DNA of 64,000 bases from a candidate division WOR-1 bacterium RIFOXYB2_FULL_45_9 (GCA_001771575.1 MEUD01000001.1:1117277-1181276), one strand, 5' to 3'. Shown: positions 23,377 through 32,352, counted from the first letter of the stretch. Translations and numbers: made by a program. Notes: generated by a model from the sequence alone, not told the origin.

Positions 23377-24372
23377 ATGGCAAAAGTTTACTATGACCAG
23401 GATGCGGACCTTAACGTATTAAAGGGGAAGACGATCGCGGTTGTCGGCTACGGTTCGCAGGGACGGGGACAATCCCTTAACCTTAAGGACAGCGGACTGA
23501 ATGTCGTTATTGCTCTGCGCAACGACTCGGCCAGCCGGGAAAGGGCCAAATCGGACGGCCACAAGGTCGTTTCTATTTCTGAAGCGGCCAAAACAGCCGA
23601 CATCCTGCAGATCCTGATCCCGGATGAGCTCCAGGGAGATGTTTACAAAGAAGAGATCGCCCCACACATGAAAGCGGGGAAGACCCTGATGTTCTCCCAC
23701 GGCTTCAATATCCATTTCGGCCAAATAGTTCCGCCTAAAGAAATTGACGTCGTCATGGTCGCACCCAAAGGGCCGGGCCCAATGGTCCGGATCATGTACG
23801 AACAGGGAGCCGGCGTTCCTTCATTGATCGCCATCCACCAGGACGCTTCCGGCAAAGCCAAGCAGACCGCGCTCGCTTACGCCAAAGGGATTGGCGGGAC
23901 CCGGGCCGGCGTCTTTGAAACTACCTTTAAAGAAGAGACCGAGACCGACCTTTTCGGCGAACAAACGGTCCTTTGCGGCGGGACCTCGGCCCTGGTCAAA
24001 GCCGGGTTCGAAACCCTGGTCGAAGCCGGGTACCAGCCGGAAATGGCTTACTTTGAATGCCTGCACGAACTGAAACTGATCGTCGACCTGATGAATTCCA
24101 AGGGGATCTGGGGGATGCGCGAAGCGATCAGCAACACCGCCAAATGGGGGGATGTCACCGTCGGGCCAAAGATCATCGACGCCGGCGTCAAAGCCCGGAT
24201 GAAAGAAGCGCTGACAAATATTCAAAACGGAACCTTCGCCAAAGAGTGGCTGGCGGAGAGCAAGTCCGGCCAAAAGAACTTCAAAGCTCTGCTTGAGAAA
24301 GATAAGGGACACCTAATCGAAAAAGTCGGAGGAGAACTCCGCAAAATGATGAACTGGTTGAGCAAGAAGTAG
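23377..24372 (+). CDS. ilvC: Ketol-acid reductoisomerase
   Basis: A protein of 331 residues, the class I length. The Rossmann NAD(P)H site is [15 protein letters not shown], followed by [13 protein letters not shown], the metal-binding helix [12 protein letters not shown] with its Asp/Glu ligands, and [13 protein letters not shown]. It converts acetolactate to dihydroxyisovalerate. GGGAGAG precedes the ATG. The gene ends three bases before the convergent histidine kinase, so there is no separate terminator. Confidence 0.98.
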   Translation: MAKVYYDQDADLNVLKGKTIAVVGYGSQGRGQSLNLKDSGLNVVIALRNDSASRERAKSDGHKVVSISEAAKTADILQILIPDELQGDVYKEEIAPHMKAGKTLMFSHGFNIHFGQIVPPKEIDVVMVAPKGPGPMVRIMYEQGAGVPSLIAIHQDASGKAKQTALAYAKGIGGTRAGVFETTFKEETETDLFGEQTVLCGGTSALVKAGFETLVEAGYQPEMAYFECLHELKLIVDLMNSKGIWGMREAISNTAKWGDVTVGPKIIDAGVKARMKEALTNIQNGTFAKEWLAESKSGQKNFKALLEKDKGHLIEKVGGELRKMMNWLSKK

Positions 24373-24375
24373 CTT

Positions 24376-25674
24376 TTAATTCGTTGTCAGTGGAATAAAG
24401 ACCGTGAACGTGGTTCCCCGACCGAGCTTGGTCGTGACCTTGATCGTTCCGCCAAGTTCCTCAACCAATTTTCTAACTATATATAAGCCCAATCCAGTCC
24501 CATCCTTTTCTGATTTTGTCGTATAAAACGGCTTAAAGATGTGGGAGATATTTTCTTCGGCTATGCCGATCCCATTATCGTCGACTACCAGACTAACCCC
24601 ATCCCCTGTTTTCCTGGTCATTACGATAACCTTGCCTCCATCGGCAACGGCATGACAGGCATTCTTTATCAGATTCAAAACTATCTGCATTAATTGCTGT
24701 TTTTTACCGAACAACATCGGGTTGTCTTCATCCAAAGCCATTTCCATGCTTATTGATTTCCGCTTCAAGTCAGCCGCGCTTAAGGTTTTAACCCCCTGAA
24801 CCACCTCATTGACGGAATAAAGGGAATCAACGGCATTCCCCCGACCCAAGTCCTGGATTGTCTGAATGATCGTTTTGATATGCTCCAGGTTTGCTAACAC
24901 TCCATTTATATATTTCTTGGCATTCTGAATGCTTGGCAGAACCGCCCCTTCCCGATTAATGATCTCATCTACCAAGTAAAACGCGCCATACAGTCCGGCC
25001 AGTTGATTGTTAACTTCGTGAGCGACTGCCGCCGCTCCTAAGCCAATATCCGCCAGACGGGCTTGCTGGGCGGCAATCTCTCTCGCTTTATTTCTTTCGA
25101 ACTCGATCTGCTGCTGGCTTAATAATAATTCAATCAGGAAAGGGAGACCTTTCTCCGCTTCATTTTTTTCCAAATAACAATCGACATTTTGACTGGCTTT
25201 AACGTTTATCGCACCCCCGGCCTCAACCGGATCATATTCGGTTAAAATAACGATCTTGGCGTTGGGGGCCTGGCGTTTGACGCGTTCGACTATTCTGTCG
25301 GCCAATTCCATTTCACTGACATCTATGATTGCCAGATTTGTTTGAGCGGTATGGCTCAACAATAGGGTTTCATTGTTCGGCGGCAAGAAATAATATTCGT
25401 GACCAAGGCTGGTTATCAACCCCTCCATTTTTTTGATCAGACTATCGTCGCCACTAACCAACAAGACCCTGGCCTTTCCGTAGATCGGACCATCGGAACC
25501 ATGTCCAATTCTCGCGCCATGTGAAAAAGAGAGCGTGTAGGTACCGGACTCTGAACGTGAAGCAGTCGCATGAATCGCTACCGTCCGCGGTCTTATGCCG
25601 GCCATAAATGGTGTGAACCCGGAAATATACATTACAATATGTTTTCGCTTTGTCGTCGTAATAATTTCAGGCAT
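24376..25674 (-). CDS. Histidine kinase with N-terminal receiver-like domain
   Basis: A protein of 432 residues. Residues 1-65 are unassigned. Residues 68-190 look like a receiver domain (VLLVSGDD, acceptor Asp in LAIIDVSE, KIVILTEYD, lysine in YLEKNE). A linker coil follows, then the HisKA region with the H-box AAVAHEVNNQLAGLYGAF and the ATPase domain: N-box NLIKNACHAV, VVDDNGIGIAEE, FYTTKSEKDGTGLGLYIV. No membrane helix is present, so it is cytoplasmic. A run of nine C lies in its leader. No response regulator lies next to it. Confidence 0.9.
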   Translation of the reverse strand: MPEIITTTKRKHIVMYISGFTPFMAGIRPRTVAIHATASRSESGTYTLSFSHGARIGHGSDGPIYGKARVLLVSGDDSLIKKMEGLITSLGHEYYFLPPNNETLLLSHTAQTNLAIIDVSEMELADRIVERVKRQAPNAKIVILTEYDPVEAGGAINVKASQNVDCYLEKNEAEKGLPFLIELLLSQQQIEFERNKAREIAAQQARLADIGLGAAAVAHEVNNQLAGLYGAFYLVDEIINREGAVLPSIQNAKKYINGVLANLEHIKTIIQTIQDLGRGNAVDSLYSVNEVVQGVKTLSAADLKRKSISMEMALDEDNPMLFGKKQQLMQIVLNLIKNACHAVADGGKVIVMTRKTGDGVSLVVDDNGIGIAEENISHIFKPFYTTKSEKDGTGLGLYIVRKLVEELGGTIKVTTKLGRGTTFTVFIPLTTN

Positions 25675-25707
25675 TTTTTTGTACCTGATGGGGGGGGGTA
25701 ATAAAAG

Positions 25708-26388
25708 CTATAAATCGAGCTTCAATCCGTGGTTTTTCAGCCATTTTCGCCGTTCTTTATAATCTGGAATAATTGACGCGACCTTTTCCCAGAACAGCTT
25801 AGAATGATTAAGATGATGGAGGTGGCTTAGTTCATGGACGACGACATAATCGACTATCTCGATCGGGGCCATCACCAGCTTCCAATTAAAGTTTAGGTTC
25901 CCCTTCCGGGAACAGCTCCCCCATTGCCGGCGATGTTCTTTAACCGCGACCCGCCTCGGATTAACGGCCAGGCTTGATGAGTAGAAAGCGATCCGTTCAG
26001 CCAATATTTTCCCGGCGGACGCACAATACCAGGCGCGTATCAACTTCCTAATTGAACGGGGGTCGTTCCTTGTCCCGGGACTAACGACAACCTGTTCTGC
26101 TTGTAAATATACCCCTTTAGCCAGCTCGCGATCGTGTCGCAGTTGGTATTCCCGGCCTAAAAACATGAGCCGTTCTCCTTCTTGAAAAGTTTTTTCTTTC
26201 TGAGCCGGCTGCGAAGCAAGGAGGGCAAGTTTTTCTTCGATCCACGCTTGTTTGTCCTTCAACACTTGATTGATCTCACCCTGGCTGGCCCAAAACGGAA
26301 CGGCAACAATTACGCCGCGTCGCGGATCGATTGTAATCCCGACGCTCCGGCGGCGCCGGCTTCTCTTTAATTGATAATTAAAAACCAT
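25708..26388 (-). CDS. YgjP-type (SprT/WLM-like) zinc metallopeptidase
   Basis: A protein of 226 residues. The zinc site is VVHELSHLHHLNHSKLFW with HExxH, and the block RRQWGSCSRKGNLNFNW precedes it as in the M48-related YgjP/DUF45 family. The N-terminus is basic (KRSRRRRSVGITIDPRRG). The role in cells is unknown. Its ATG is six bases from a TATACT box, and it shares a 28-base divergent promoter region with the cyclophilin gene. Confidence 0.9.
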   Translation of the reverse strand: MVFNYQLKRSRRRRSVGITIDPRRGVIVAVPFWASQGEINQVLKDKQAWIEEKLALLASQPAQKEKTFQEGERLMFLGREYQLRHDRELAKGVYLQAEQVVVSPGTRNDPRSIRKLIRAWYCASAGKILAERIAFYSSSLAVNPRRVAVKEHRRQWGSCSRKGNLNFNWKLVMAPIEIVDYVVVHELSHLHHLNHSKLFWEKVASIIPDYKERRKWLKNHGLKLDL

Positions 26389-26394
26389 AACGTT

Positions 26395-26400
26395 AGTATA
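26395..26400 (-). promoter_or_regulatory. -10 box, leaderless type, for the metallopeptidase
   Basis: TATACT ends exactly six bases before the ATG at 26388. No ribosome binding site fits between. Confidence 0.55.
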
Positions 26401-26409
26401 TGATATAAT
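26401..26409 (+). promoter_or_regulatory. Extended -10 box, leaderless type, for the cyclophilin
   Basis: TGATATAAT ends seven bases before the ATG at 26417. The two divergent -10 boxes are three bases apart, so only one RNA polymerase can bind at a time. Confidence 0.6.
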
Positions 26410-26416
26410 TCCTTAC

Positions 26417-27013
26417 ATGAAAAACAAAATATTATTGGTCGTCGTTTTAATGATCTTCGCGGCTACTTTGTCCGCGGCAGGAAGGAAAAAAACAATGGAT
26501 AAAACATACGCGATCCTGGAAACATCAATGGGAAAGATTGTCTGCGAACTGCTCGATAAGGAGGCGCCGCAAACAGTCAAGAACTTTGTCGGCCTGGCCA
26601 AAGGAGAGATCGGCTGGATGGACCCTAAGACCGGAGAGATCGAAAAGAAGCCTCTTTATAATGGGACGATCTTTCATCGGGTGATCCCCGAGTTCATGGT
26701 TCAGGGGGGGGATCCTTTAGGGAACGGGAGGGGGGGGCCGGGTTATCGGTTTGACGACGAGGCCCCGCAAGAGACGAAATTCGATCTCCCCGGCCGCCTG
26801 GCTATGGCCAACTCGGGCCCGAATACCAACGGGAGCCAGTTTTTTATTACGGTTGCCGCAACATCATGGCTTGACGGCAAACATACGATCTTTGGCAACG
26901 TGATCAAAGGATACGATGTTGTTGAGAAGATCTCTCAAGTCGACCGTGACGAGAGCGACCGGCCGGCCAGGGAAGTCGTTCTAAAAAAAGTGACCATCAC
27001 TAATAAACCATGA
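26417..27013 (+). CDS. Peptidyl-prolyl cis-trans isomerase, cyclophilin type, exported
   Basis: A protein of 198 residues. Residues 1-20 form a signal peptide (ILLVVVLMIFAATLSAAG). The cyclophilin core follows: NGTIFHRVIPEFMVQGGDP, PGRLAMANSGPNTNGSQFFI and LDGKHTIFGNVIKGYDVV hold the active-site Arg, Phe, Gln and His residues. It speeds proline isomerisation during folding outside the cytoplasm. Translation from the inner ATG (MDKTYAILET) would give a cytoplasmic form. It overlaps the next gene by four bases (ATGA). Confidence 0.95.
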   Translation: MKNKILLVVVLMIFAATLSAAGRKKTMDKTYAILETSMGKIVCELLDKEAPQTVKNFVGLAKGEIGWMDPKTGEIEKKPLYNGTIFHRVIPEFMVQGGDPLGNGRGGPGYRFDDEAPQETKFDLPGRLAMANSGPNTNGSQFFITVAATSWLDGKHTIFGNVIKGYDVVEKISQVDRDESDRPAREVVLKKVTITNKP

Positions 27014-27462
27014 ACGAGCTAATCGTTCTTGGCCTCGCGGCGGTCCCGGTTTTTGAGGTCAGAGGGGCCGTTCCGCTGGGGATAGCCGTATATAAGATTG
27101 CCCCAGCCACCGCGATTCTGCTTAGCGTTGTCGGAAGCGTTTTGCCGATCTTCCCTCTGCTTTGGTTTTTAGAAAATGTTACCGAACACCTGCGAAAGGT
27201 CCCCGCATTCAATAATTTTATCGAATGGCTTTTTGCCCGGACCCGCTCAAAAAGCGGATTGATCAAAGAGATGGAACTGATCGGGCTAACTTTGTTCATC
27301 GCCATCCCTTTTCCCGGGACCGGTGTTTGGACCGGAACGATCGCCGCCTATCTTTTTGGCCTGCGCTGGTGGCCGACCTTTTTTGCCGGGCTAATAGGAA
27401 CGACCATCGCCTCCGTTCTGGTTGCCGCTGCTACCCTGGGCGTGATAAACTTTATCCTATGA
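27010..27462 (+). CDS. COG2426/PF06695 small membrane exporter-family protein
   Basis: A protein of 150 residues with four or five hydrophobic segments. It matches the 'small multidrug export' family by FEVRGAVPLGIAVYK at the start, FIAIPFPGTGVWTGTIAAYL and FFAGLIGTTIASVLVA. The transport substrate is unproven for the family. The ATG overlaps the cyclophilin stop, and its own TGA overlaps the dxr ATG. Confidence 0.88.
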   Translation: MNELIVLGLAAVPVFEVRGAVPLGIAVYKIAPATAILLSVVGSVLPIFPLLWFLENVTEHLRKVPAFNNFIEWLFARTRSKSGLIKEMELIGLTLFIAIPFPGTGVWTGTIAAYLFGLRWWPTFFAGLIGTTIASVLVAAATLGVINFIL

Positions 27463-28592
27463 AAAAAGGGATCTCTATCCTCGGCTCTACCGGCTCGATC
27501 GGCAAGCAAGCGCTGGAGATAGTTTCCATCTACCCCAGCCGCCTGAATGTCGTCGCCTTGGCCGCCAGGAACGACATCCCAATTTTGGTCGAGCAGATCA
27601 AGAAATTCCAACCCCAGCTCGTCGCCCTGGCAACCGAAGAAGGGAAACAAAAGCTCCTCGCCGCCCTCCCCGGGATCAAAGCGGAAATTATTGTTGGGCC
27701 GGAAGGGCTCATTAAGGCGGCCACCATCCCGACCGCTAAAATGGTCGTGGTCGCGATCCCCGGCGCCGCCCCCCTCTCGGCCGCTCTAGCCGCAGTCCAG
27801 GCCAAAAAAGAGATCGCTCTGGCGACCAAAGAGGTACTGGTTGCCGCCGGCGAGCTGTTCATGAAAGAGGTCGCGGCTAATAAAGTAAAAGTTTTCCCGA
27901 TCGACAGCGAGCATAGCGCCATCACTCAATGCTTGAGGGGTGAAGACCGCAAAACGATCAAAAAACTTATTATCACCGCGTCCGGCGGTCCCTTTTTAAA
28001 AACGCCGGTCGAAAAATTCGCGACATTGACCGCCAAGGAAGCGCTGAAACACCCAACCTGGAAGATGGGGCCTAAAGTCACCATTGACTCCGCGACCTTA
28101 ATGAACAAAGGGTTGGAAGTTATTGAGGCGCACCACCTCTTTGGGCTGGATTACTCCCAGATCGAGGTTGTCATCCACCCGGAAAGCACCATCCACTCCA
28201 TGGTCGAGTTCATTGACGGATCGATCCTTGCCCAGTTAGGCGCCCCTGACATGCGGATCCCGATCCAGTACGCGCTTCTAGAAGAAGAGCGCCAGCAGAA
28301 CATGTGGGGACGTCTCGATTTTACCAAAGTCGCTCAATTGACCTTCCAAAGGCCTGACCTTAACAAGTTCCCCTGCCTGCAATACGCCTACGAAGCCGGC
28401 CAAAAAGGAGGAACAACGACCGCCGTCCTTAATGCCGCGAGCGAAGTTGCCGTCCGCCAGTTCCTGGACGGAAAGATCAACTTCGCCGAAATCCCCCAAC
28501 GGGTTAAAGCGGTCCTTGATAAACACGAGAGCCAGCCGATCGCCTCGCTTGATAACGTCCTGGCCGCCGACGCCTGGGCAAGGACCGCCTAA
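27459..28592 (+). CDS. dxr: 1-deoxy-D-xylulose 5-phosphate reductoisomerase
   Basis: A protein of 377 residues. The NADPH site GSTGSIGKQALEIV opens the protein. Other blocks are ALATKEVLVAAGELF, the metal/active-site region PIDSEHSAITQCL, TASGGPFLKTP, HPTWKMGPKVTIDSATLMNKGLE (which I cite as a continuous family block) and HPESTIHSMVEF. It is the second step of the MEP isoprenoid route. The start at 27459 matches the family N-terminus and overlaps the previous stop. The longer frame to 27225 is a shadow. Confidence 0.97.
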   Translation: MKKGISILGSTGSIGKQALEIVSIYPSRLNVVALAARNDIPILVEQIKKFQPQLVALATEEGKQKLLAALPGIKAEIIVGPEGLIKAATIPTAKMVVVAIPGAAPLSAALAAVQAKKEIALATKEVLVAAGELFMKEVAANKVKVFPIDSEHSAITQCLRGEDRKTIKKLIITASGGPFLKTPVEKFATLTAKEALKHPTWKMGPKVTIDSATLMNKGLEVIEAHHLFGLDYSQIEVVIHPESTIHSMVEFIDGSILAQLGAPDMRIPIQYALLEEERQQNMWGRLDFTKVAQLTFQRPDLNKFPCLQYAYEAGQKGGTTTAVLNAASEVAVRQFLDGKINFAEIPQRVKAVLDKHESQPIASLDNVLAADAWARTA

Positions 28593-28631
28593 CAACCTGA
28601 AATTCCCGCCGATAGTTGACGACGTTTTTTT

Positions 28632-29519
28632 ATGATACCAAAAGTAAAGTTTTACGATCTCACTGCCGCCGGACGGCGGATCCTCAACGAGAACGAGGTC
28701 TGCACCTTTTATTTCGACCGGGATAATTTAAGGGCTCGGGGAGGAATGTCGCATATCCATGAACAAACCCTGCTCTGCGGCAAGAAGGTCGCCACCAAGG
28801 GGCTCCCCGCCGATAAACCGATCAACCCCGAAAACGTGTTCTATCTCGCCAATGAAGCCAGGGCTCTGGCCACCCTTCTTCAAGATAAGCCGCACCCAAA
28901 TATTATTGATTATTTCGGTCTCGTCCGCATCGGCGAACGCCCATTTATTATAATGGAACTGCTGGACGAGGAGCAGGACCAATCGAGTCGCTCGCTCGGC
29001 TTCCCCCTCCCAGTGGATGAAGTTTTAACGATCGGGCTGGGGATTGCGAAAGGATTACACCATGTTCACAGGCACGGCTTGACCCACCGGGACGTAAAAC
29101 CAAGCAATTTTGTCGGCACGAAACTGATCGATTTTGCGTTTTGCTGGAAACACGGCCTCCCCATCGTCATTGACGGTCACCAGCACAGCAGCGGCACATC
29201 GAGTTACTTTTCCCCGGCGATCGTTAGCGGCTCCGAACCGACCATTCAAGATGATATATATTCCCTTGGCGTGTCTCTCTTTGAAATGCTCTCCGGCAAA
29301 TCAGCCCTCCCCCCCGGGACAGACCCCCATATTTCCAGGAATCTCCTGGGGAGCAGGATCGCCGATCTTGCTATTTGCCGGGGCTTAACCCCGGGAATTG
29401 CCGAGCTTTTATTTGCCGCGACAAAAACTACGCCCGAAGTCGGGGTTATGAGGGAAAGCGGTTTTTCCAGTTGCCGCGACGTCATCCGCTTTATTAAATC
29501 CCTTATTAACGTCGATTGA
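28632..29519 (+). CDS. Ser/Thr protein kinase-like protein with DFA motif
   Basis: A protein of 295 residues, kinase domain only. Lys 56 in KKVATKG is the ATP lysine. The catalytic loop HRDVKPSN lies at 152-159. DFA (167-169) replaces DFG and SPA replaces APE (SYFSPA). The glycine loop is degenerate. YSLGVSLFEMLSGKSALPP follows. It is possibly active, but the changes allow a pseudokinase. No membrane segment is seen. The start lacks a ribosome site, and no clear promoter sits at the right distance, so ATG 28632 is provisional. Confidence 0.85.
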   Translation: MIPKVKFYDLTAAGRRILNENEVCTFYFDRDNLRARGGMSHIHEQTLLCGKKVATKGLPADKPINPENVFYLANEARALATLLQDKPHPNIIDYFGLVRIGERPFIIMELLDEEQDQSSRSLGFPLPVDEVLTIGLGIAKGLHHVHRHGLTHRDVKPSNFVGTKLIDFAFCWKHGLPIVIDGHQHSSGTSSYFSPAIVSGSEPTIQDDIYSLGVSLFEMLSGKSALPPGTDPHISRNLLGSRIADLAICRGLTPGIAELLFAATKTTPEVGVMRESGFSSCRDVIRFIKSLINVD

Positions 29520-29542
29520 TCGTGAAAGCCCCGTCTTTTTTA

Positions 29543-29551
29543 TGATATAAT
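29543..29551 (+). promoter_or_regulatory. Leaderless-type extended -10 promoter of thrS
   Basis: TGATATAAT followed by six bases and the ATG at 29558. No T-box leader or ribosome binding site is present. Confidence 0.65.
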
Positions 29552-29557
29552 TATTAA

Positions 29558-31276
29558 ATGAGTAAATTCGATTTGGAAACCCTGCGTCACTCAACCTCCC
29601 ATATCCTCGCCCAGGCGGTTATGGAGATCTTTCCGGGGGTAAAACTAGGGATCGGTCCGTCGACCGACGATGGATTTTACTACGACTTCGACCTGCCGCA
29701 AGCAATCACCCCGGAAGACCTTCCCAAGATCGAAAAAGCAATGAAAGATATCTGTAAAAAGAACCAGAAGTTTGAGCGCCAGGAAGTGAGCAAAGAAGAA
29801 GCGATCCGCTTATTTGAAGAAAAAGGGGAAAAATATAAAGTAGAAATTCTTAATGAGATAGACTCTGACAAGGTCAGCCTCTATCGGAACGGCGACTTTG
29901 TCGATCTTTGCCGCGGCCCCCACGTTGATTTTACCGGCCGGATCAAAGCTTTCAAGCTCCTCTCCATTGCCGGCGCCTACTGGCGCGGAATAGAGACCAA
30001 TCCGATGATGCAGAGGATCTATGGGGCCGCCTTCCCAACCAAAGACGAGCTGGAAGCTTACTTAACGAACCTGGAAGAGGCAAAAAAACGCGATCATCGT
30101 AAACTGGGAAAAGAGCTCGATCTCTTCTCCCTACACGAAGAGGCGGGTGCCGGGCTGGTCTATTATCATCCAAAAGGGGCGATGCTTCGCAGTTTGATCG
30201 AAGATTTCATGAAAAAAGAAAACCTTAAACGAGGGTATGAACAGGTATATATTCCTCATATCGCCAAAATCGACCTTTGGAACACCTCCGGTCATACCAA
30301 TTATTATCGCGAAAACATGTATTTTATGAAGATCGATGAACAAGAGTATGTCGTTAAGCCAATGAACTGCCCCGGCCATATCCTGATCTATGGCCGAAAG
30401 ACCAGAAGTTACCGTGACCTGCCGATCCGCTATTTTGAATTCGGCACTGTCTATCGCTACGAAAAATCTGGCGTCCTTCATGGCCTGCTTCGGGTTCGGG
30501 GCTTTACCCAGGACGACGCTCACATCTTCTGCCGCGAGGACCAGCTTGAGGGAGAGATCATCCAAACCCTGGATTTTATCGCTTTTGTCATGAAAACCTT
30601 TGGTTTTGATTTCAAGATCAATCTTTCCACCCGCCCCGAGAGTTTTGCCGGAACAGCCGATAATTGGGATAAAGCGATCGCTATCCTGGAAAAAGCGCTT
30701 CAGGATCGGGGCTTGCCATTCGAGATCGATCCGGGGGCCGGGGTTTTCTACGGACCCAAGATCGATGTTAAGCTCAAAGATTCCCTTGGCCGGGCCTGGC
30801 AGGGGCCAACTGTTCAGGTAGATTTCAACCTCCCCCAGCGCTTTAACCTTAATTATATCGGCGAAGATGGGAAGCAAAAGACTCCGGTAATGGTCCATCG
30901 CGCTATTTTGGGCAGTTTGGAGCGATTTATTGGGGCTTTGATCGAGCATTATGGTGGGGCCTTCCCCTTCTGGCTTGCCCCGACGCAAGTATCAATCCTG
31001 CCGGTTTCCGATCGTCATAACGATTACGCTGAAAAGGTCTCCGCCCAGCTCAAAGAAGCTGGGATCCGGGTCGAAGTTGACAGCCGCCGGGAAACAATTG
31101 GCGCCAAGATCCGGAACGCCCAAATGCAGAAGGTCCCTTATATGCTGATCGTTGGCGATAAAGAGGAACAAGCCGGCACGGTCGCGATCCGCTCCCGGGA
31201 AAAGGGAGAGATCGGTGTTAAGTCGATCCAGGATTTTTCCTTTGACCTCCGCCCTGAAATGCGCTATAATAGTTAA
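29558..31276 (+). CDS. thrS: Threonyl-tRNA synthetase lacking the TGS domain
   Basis: A protein of 572 residues against about 640 for the common form. It begins directly with the editing/SAD domain (LRHSTSHILAQAVMEIFPG; zinc-binding H and C residues in HSTSH and LCRGPHVDF), so the N-terminal TGS domain is missing. Class II core: motif 2 RVRGFTQDDAHIF, the zinc ligand in MNCPGHILIY, motif 3 MVHRAILGSLERF. The anticodon domain follows from about 475. It charges tRNA-Thr in the cytoplasm. The start is fixed by the leaderless promoter. Confidence 0.97.
   Translation: MSKFDLETLRHSTSHILAQAVMEIFPGVKLGIGPSTDDGFYYDFDLPQAITPEDLPKIEKAMKDICKKNQKFERQEVSKEEAIRLFEEKGEKYKVEILNEIDSDKVSLYRNGDFVDLCRGPHVDFTGRIKAFKLLSIAGAYWRGIETNPMMQRIYGAAFPTKDELEAYLTNLEEAKKRDHRKLGKELDLFSLHEEAGAGLVYYHPKGAMLRSLIEDFMKKENLKRGYEQVYIPHIAKIDLWNTSGHTNYYRENMYFMKIDEQEYVVKPMNCPGHILIYGRKTRSYRDLPIRYFEFGTVYRYEKSGVLHGLLRVRGFTQDDAHIFCREDQLEGEIIQTLDFIAFVMKTFGFDFKINLSTRPESFAGTADNWDKAIAILEKALQDRGLPFEIDPGAGVFYGPKIDVKLKDSLGRAWQGPTVQVDFNLPQRFNLNYIGEDGKQKTPVMVHRAILGSLERFIGALIEHYGGAFPFWLAPTQVSILPVSDRHNDYAEKVSAQLKEAGIRVEVDSRRETIGAKIRNAQMQKVPYMLIVGDKEEQAGTVAIRSREKGEIGVKSIQDFSFDLRPEMRYNS
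31242..31270 (+). promoter_or_regulatory. Promoter of infC-rpmI-rplT inside thrS
   Basis: TTGACC (31242-31247), 17 bases, TATAAT (31265-31270), a near-consensus pair within the last codons of thrS. The predicted leader of about 21 bases carries GGGGG before the infC AUU. Confidence 0.75.
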
Positions 31277-31297
31277 GTCGTATGGGGGTTAAGAACT

Positions 31298-31807
31298 ATT
31301 AAACAGTATCAGGTTAATGAGCGCATTTGGGCCAAAGAAGTCAGACTGATTGACGAAAACGGACAACAGCTTGGCAACCGCCCAACCCCCGAAGCCCTTC
31401 GTTTGGCTCGTGAGCGTGGCTACGATCTGATCTTGATCGCGCCGACCGCCGTGCCACCAGTCGCCAAGATCGGCGATTTTGGGAAGCTAAAATACGAGCT
31501 TTCAAAGAAGGAAAAGGAAGCGCGCAAGTCTTCCAAATCCGGGGTCATTAAAGAGGTAAAACTCTCCCCCAAGATCGCCCAGCACGATTTTGACGTGCGG
31601 GTTGAAAAGACCAAAGAATTCCTCGCGAAGGGTTATAAGGTCAAGATCAACATTTTCTTTCGGGGGCGGGAAATGGCTCATAAAGAACTGGGACATCGGG
31701 TCCTGGGAAGAATGATCGAAGCGATTACGGAGGCGGGCAAGCCAGAGGCTCCTCCAAAGATGGAAGGCAAAAACCTAAATTTAATGCTTGCGCCGATGAA
31801 ACACTAA
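31298..31807 (+). CDS. infC: Translation initiation factor IF-3 with an AUU start
   Basis: A protein of 169 residues. IF-3 blocks: QYQVNERIWAKEVRLIDENG, GNRPTPEALRLARERGYDLI, PPVAKIGDFGKLKYE, KISPKI-like LSPKIAQHDFDVR, FRGREMAHKELG. Between the thrS stop (31276, same frame) and this region there is no ATG, GTG or TTG codon, so the start must be ATT at 31298, which gives the normal N-terminus. AUU starts on infC let IF-3 limit its own synthesis, as established in E. coli. It heads the unit with rpmI and rplT. Confidence 0.95.
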   Translation: MKQYQVNERIWAKEVRLIDENGQQLGNRPTPEALRLARERGYDLILIAPTAVPPVAKIGDFGKLKYELSKKEKEARKSSKSGVIKEVKLSPKIAQHDFDVRVEKTKEFLAKGYKVKINIFFRGREMAHKELGHRVLGRMIEAITEAGKPEAPPKMEGKNLNLMLAPMKH

Positions 31808-31998
31808 TGCAAAAAACAAGAAAAGCGGCCGCGAAAAGGTTTGAAATTAAAAAGTCGGGAAAGATCTTAAGACGATCTTCCGGATTGCGCCACCTTTTGG
31901 AATGGAAGTCCGCTTCCAAAAGACGGCGTCTGAAGGCAAAAAAAGAAGTATCGCCCTCGGATGTCAGGCGGATCCACGATATGCTCCCAGGAGGCTAA
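31807..31998 (+). CDS. rpmI: 50S ribosomal protein L35
   Basis: A protein of 63 residues, very basic. KTRKAAAKRFEIKKSGKI, RRSSGLRHLLEWKSASKRRR and the C-terminal DVRRIHDMLPG match L35, although the start is MQKTRKAA rather than the usual PKxKTxK. The ATG overlaps the infC stop (TAATG). Confidence 0.95.
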   Translation: MQKTRKAAAKRFEIKKSGKILRRSSGLRHLLEWKSASKRRRLKAKKEVSPSDVRRIHDMLPGG

Positions 31999-32001
31999 GA
32001 A

Positions 32002-32352
32002 ATGGTTAGGGTTAAAAGAGGTTTTGTCGCTCGTCGCCGCAGAAAAAAGGTTTTCACCCGGGCCAAGGGTTTCCGGCGTACGGTTAGGACGCAGTTTAGG
32101 CGGGCAAAGACCGCCGTATTTAAGGCTCTCACTCACGCGACCAGGGGCCGCCGTCAGAAAAAACGGGACATGCGCTCTCTCTGGATCGGACGGATCAACG
32201 CCGCTGCCGTTGCCGCCGGTTTAAAATACAATACTTTTATTTCCGGCCTGAAAAAAGCCGGGGTTCTGCTTGATCGAAAAACCCTGGCCGACCTGGCTAT
32301 GAACGATCCGCAGGTCTTCGCCCAGATCGCTGAAGTCGCCCGCAAATCATGA
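32002..32352 (+). CDS. rplT: 50S ribosomal protein L20
   Basis: A protein of 116 residues. VKRGFVARRRRKKVFTRAKG, the central QKKRDMRSLWIGRINAAA and YNTFISGLKKAGVLLDRK are diagnostic. It is needed for early large-subunit assembly and is often the translational repressor of this operon. AGGAGG stands before the ATG, overlapping the end of rpmI. Its stop overlaps the next gene by four bases. Confidence 0.97.
   Translation: MVRVKRGFVARRRRKKVFTRAKGFRRTVRTQFRRAKTAVFKALTHATRGRRQKKRDMRSLWIGRINAAAVAAGLKYNTFISGLKKAGVLLDRKTLADLAMNDPQVFAQIAEVARKS

Noticed and set aside
26707-26739. Two G8 tracts in the cyclophilin gene as contingency loci
   Set aside because: They encode conserved cyclophilin residues (QGGDP and the Gly-rich loop), so they need not be switches.
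29520-29557. T-box riboswitch before thrS
   Set aside because: Only 38 bases are available and no specifier or T-box sequence is present.
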